A stretch of 6,638 bases of DNA from the NCBI GenBank assembly GCA_035693105.1, contig DASSHC010000361.1, positions 1 through 6,638 of the forward strand, given 5' to 3'. Made by a program: the position numbers and the translations under genes. The first letter of the stretch is position 1; each line of letters begins with the position of its first letter. Positions 6,160 to 6,638 of this stretch are shown piece after piece. Source of the DNA: DASSHC01 sp035693105. Its GTDB lineage: Bacteria; Chloroflexota; Chloroflexia; Thermomicrobiales; Thermomicrobiaceae. The notes beneath the pieces are model-generated. The model was not told the origin of the DNA. It worked only from the letters and a program-made list of their open reading frames with translations, and made no database searches.

Positions 6160-6203
6160 GGTACATTCGTACCTCTGTCTTGACGTCCTAGTACCGATGT
6201 ACT
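6160..6203. promoter_or_regulatory. Tandem operator-like palindromes, RGTAC-N4-GTACY, 30 bp apart
   Basis: GGTACATTCGTACC (6160-6173) and AGTACCGATGTACT (6190-6203) are both perfect inverted repeats with 5-bp arms and a 4-bp spacer, sharing the core GTAC-N4-GTAC. Their centres are 30 bp apart, about three helical turns, so two dimers would bind on the same face of DNA. The right copy fills the spacer of the plus-strand promoter at 6180-6208 and the left copy lies just upstream of its -35, a layout typical of repression. The regulator is not encoded in this window. Confidence 0.55.
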
Positions 6204-6208
6204 ACGAT
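6180..6208 (+). promoter_or_regulatory. Strong candidate sigma70-type promoter P1, plus strand
   Basis: TTGACG (6180-6185), a 17-bp spacer and TACGAT (6203-6208) give five and four matches to the -35 and -10 consensus. The predicted start is near 6215. It points away from the importer operon into DNA with no recognisable gene in this window, so its product is either a non-coding leader/RNA or a gene beyond the right edge. Confidence 0.5.
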
Positions 6209-6216
6209 GATTTCAG

Positions 6217-6256
6217 AATTGGGTGCTACTGTCCCCCAATTAGTCGGTATGGGGGA
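6217..6256 (+). promoter_or_regulatory. Two overlapping, mutually exclusive hairpins just after the P1 start
   Basis: AATTGGG (6217-6223) pairs with CCCAATT (6235-6241) across 11 nt. TCCCCCA (6232-6238) pairs with TGGGGGA (6250-6256), also across 11 nt. The second arm of the first hairpin and the first arm of the second share 6235-6238, so both cannot form together. They begin about two bases after the predicted P1 start. This could be an RNA switch or a pair of overlapping protein-binding sites. Confidence 0.4.
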
Positions 6257-6384
6257 TGTTTGCCACTATGTCACGATGGTGCGAGTGCGGCGTGCCGGCG
6301 CGAGGGGGCTCCGCATGTGTCCCAATCTTGCGCGTGTGTCGTCCGTTCGTAGCGGGCCGGATGACCGGTGGGGGACACGACCGA

Positions 6385-6429
6385 TTTAGCCCCTATGCCG
6401 CCGTTGTACGTACACCACTAAAGGCTAAA
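6385..6429. repeat. Nested inverted repeat TTTAGCC...GGCTAAA around TGTACGTACA
   Basis: TTTAGCC (6385-6391) and GGCTAAA (6423-6429) are perfect inverted arms separated by 31 bp. Near their centre lies the perfect 10-bp palindrome TGTACGTACA (6405-6414), which contains the GTAC core seen in the operators at 6160-6203 but without the 4-bp spacer. CTAAAGGCTAAA at the right arm is also a short direct repeat. A protein-binding site or a cruciform/hairpin is possible; no function is evident. Confidence 0.35.
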
Positions 6430-6454
6430 CCCACAACAACCGCGAGGAAGACGC

Positions 6455-6503
6455 TTGCGGATTCGGCCACCATGCGCTATAGTAGGTTCGGGACATTCCC
6501 GAA
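6455..6503 (+). promoter_or_regulatory. Candidate promoter P2 with a perfect palindromic operator at its start site
   Basis: TTGCGG (6455-6460), 17 bp, TATAGT (6478-6483) form a second plus-strand promoter with a strong -10. The predicted start is near 6490, inside TTCGGGA-CAT-TCCCGAA (6487-6503), a perfect 7-bp inverted repeat. A dimeric repressor bound there would block transcription start. A second palindrome, AAAATC-GAAG-GATTTT (6502-6517), follows immediately. Confidence 0.45.
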
Positions 6504-6547
6504 AATCGAAGGATTTTGCCCCGCGGCGCGCGTGCAGCCAGTCGGCT

Positions 6548-6619
6548 CGCTCGCTCGGGGTGCCTCGCCCGTGCCGCCTAGGGGGTGCTGAAGCCGGGTC
6601 GAGGCGGGAGCACAGAGCG
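6548..6619 (+). other. GC-rich segment with RNA-like long-range pairing
   Basis: CGCTC (6548-6552) can pair with GAGCG (6615-6619). Nested inside, GCCTCGCCC (6562-6570) can pair with GGG-T-CGAGGC (6596-6605) with one bulged base. GTGCT (6585-6589) and AGCAC (6609-6613) are an alternative pair. It lies downstream of P2 and could be an mRNA leader or part of a structured RNA continuing past the edge. No known RNA family was recognised, and chance pairing is likely in such GC-rich sequence. Confidence 0.2.
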
Positions 6620-6638
6620 CCCGGGAAGGGGTGTCGTC

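Larger units (their letters stand above)
6209..6638. other. About 430 bp without a convincing gene; palindrome-rich regulatory or RNA region
   Basis: No open frame here has a plausible start, ribosome site and protein-like composition. The longest plus-strand frame (6256-6591) begins at an ATG abutting GGGGG and reads as Arg/Cys/Pro-rich sequence. Much of 6181-6520 looks visibly more AT-rich than the flanking genes. It holds several inverted repeats, listed separately. I could not match it to tRNA, tmRNA, SRP RNA, RNase P RNA or rRNA. It may be the upstream region of a divergent gene starting beyond 6638. Confidence 0.6.

Noticed and set aside
6256..6591. 111-residue plus-strand frame in the right-hand region
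   Set aside because: Its ATG directly abuts GGGGG with no usable spacing, its composition is Cys/Arg/Pro-rich with no family resemblance, and it runs across promoter and palindrome sequences.
6545..6638. Start of a tmRNA, SRP RNA or RNase P RNA at the right edge
   Set aside because: The segment has pairing potential and a GGGGGTGCTGAAGCC stretch superficially like those RNAs. The conserved SRP GGUCAGG/GGAAGGAAGCA core, the RNase P GAGGAAAGUCC and the tmRNA UCGACGGGG signatures are absent.

Overview
The window looks like a piece of a high-GC bacterial chromosome, most likely from the Chloroflexota (Thermomicrobia/Sphaerobacter-like). That assignment is an inference. It rests on the GC-rich codon usage, a Tat-exported lipoprotein with a long Ser/Thr/Ala/Gly linker, GTG starts behind strong Shine-Dalgarno sites, and a REP-like palindromic repeat of a style I associate with that phylum.

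Layout, left to right. (1) Positions 1-347 hold the 3' end of a plus-strand gene. Its C-terminal beta-rich domain resembles the one that follows the catalytic domain in beta-lactamase-family serine hydrolases. (2) Positions 348-777 are non-coding: a sigma70-type promoter candidate (386-414), then a ~259 bp element (452-710) made of two ~80 bp inverted arms, each carrying REP-like hairpins. (3) Positions 778-1926 encode an M19 membrane (renal-type) dipeptidase with its metal-site residues intact. (4) Positions 1927-2124 separate convergent genes and carry two perfect 8-bp-stem hairpins. (5) Positions 5813 down to 2125, minus strand, form one operon: a Tat/lipoprotein oligopeptide-binding protein (SBP_bac_5), a DppB-type permease and a DppC-type permease. 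A 10-bp hairpin lies between the binding protein and the permeases. (6) Positions 5814-6638 are about 825 bp without a convincing gene. They hold the operon leader, with a T-box-like 12-mer and competing stems near the ribosome binding site. Further right is a block rich in palindromes with two well-spaced plus-strand promoter candidates, pointing at something beyond the right edge.

How the genes work together: the operon encodes capture and membrane passage of oligopeptides or dipeptides. The convergent dipeptidase could hydrolyse imported dipeptides. No ATPase subunits (DppD/DppF) are present in the window, so the importer must borrow them from another locus.

The coding genes are ordinary members of known families. 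The least explained part is the regulatory DNA at 5814-6638: a paired RGTAC-N4-GTACY operator straddling a promoter, two overlapping and mutually exclusive inverted repeats just after its predicted start, a second promoter with a perfect palindrome at its start site, and a T-box-like leader on the opposite strand. All of these regulatory calls come from reading the sequence by eye and are inferences.
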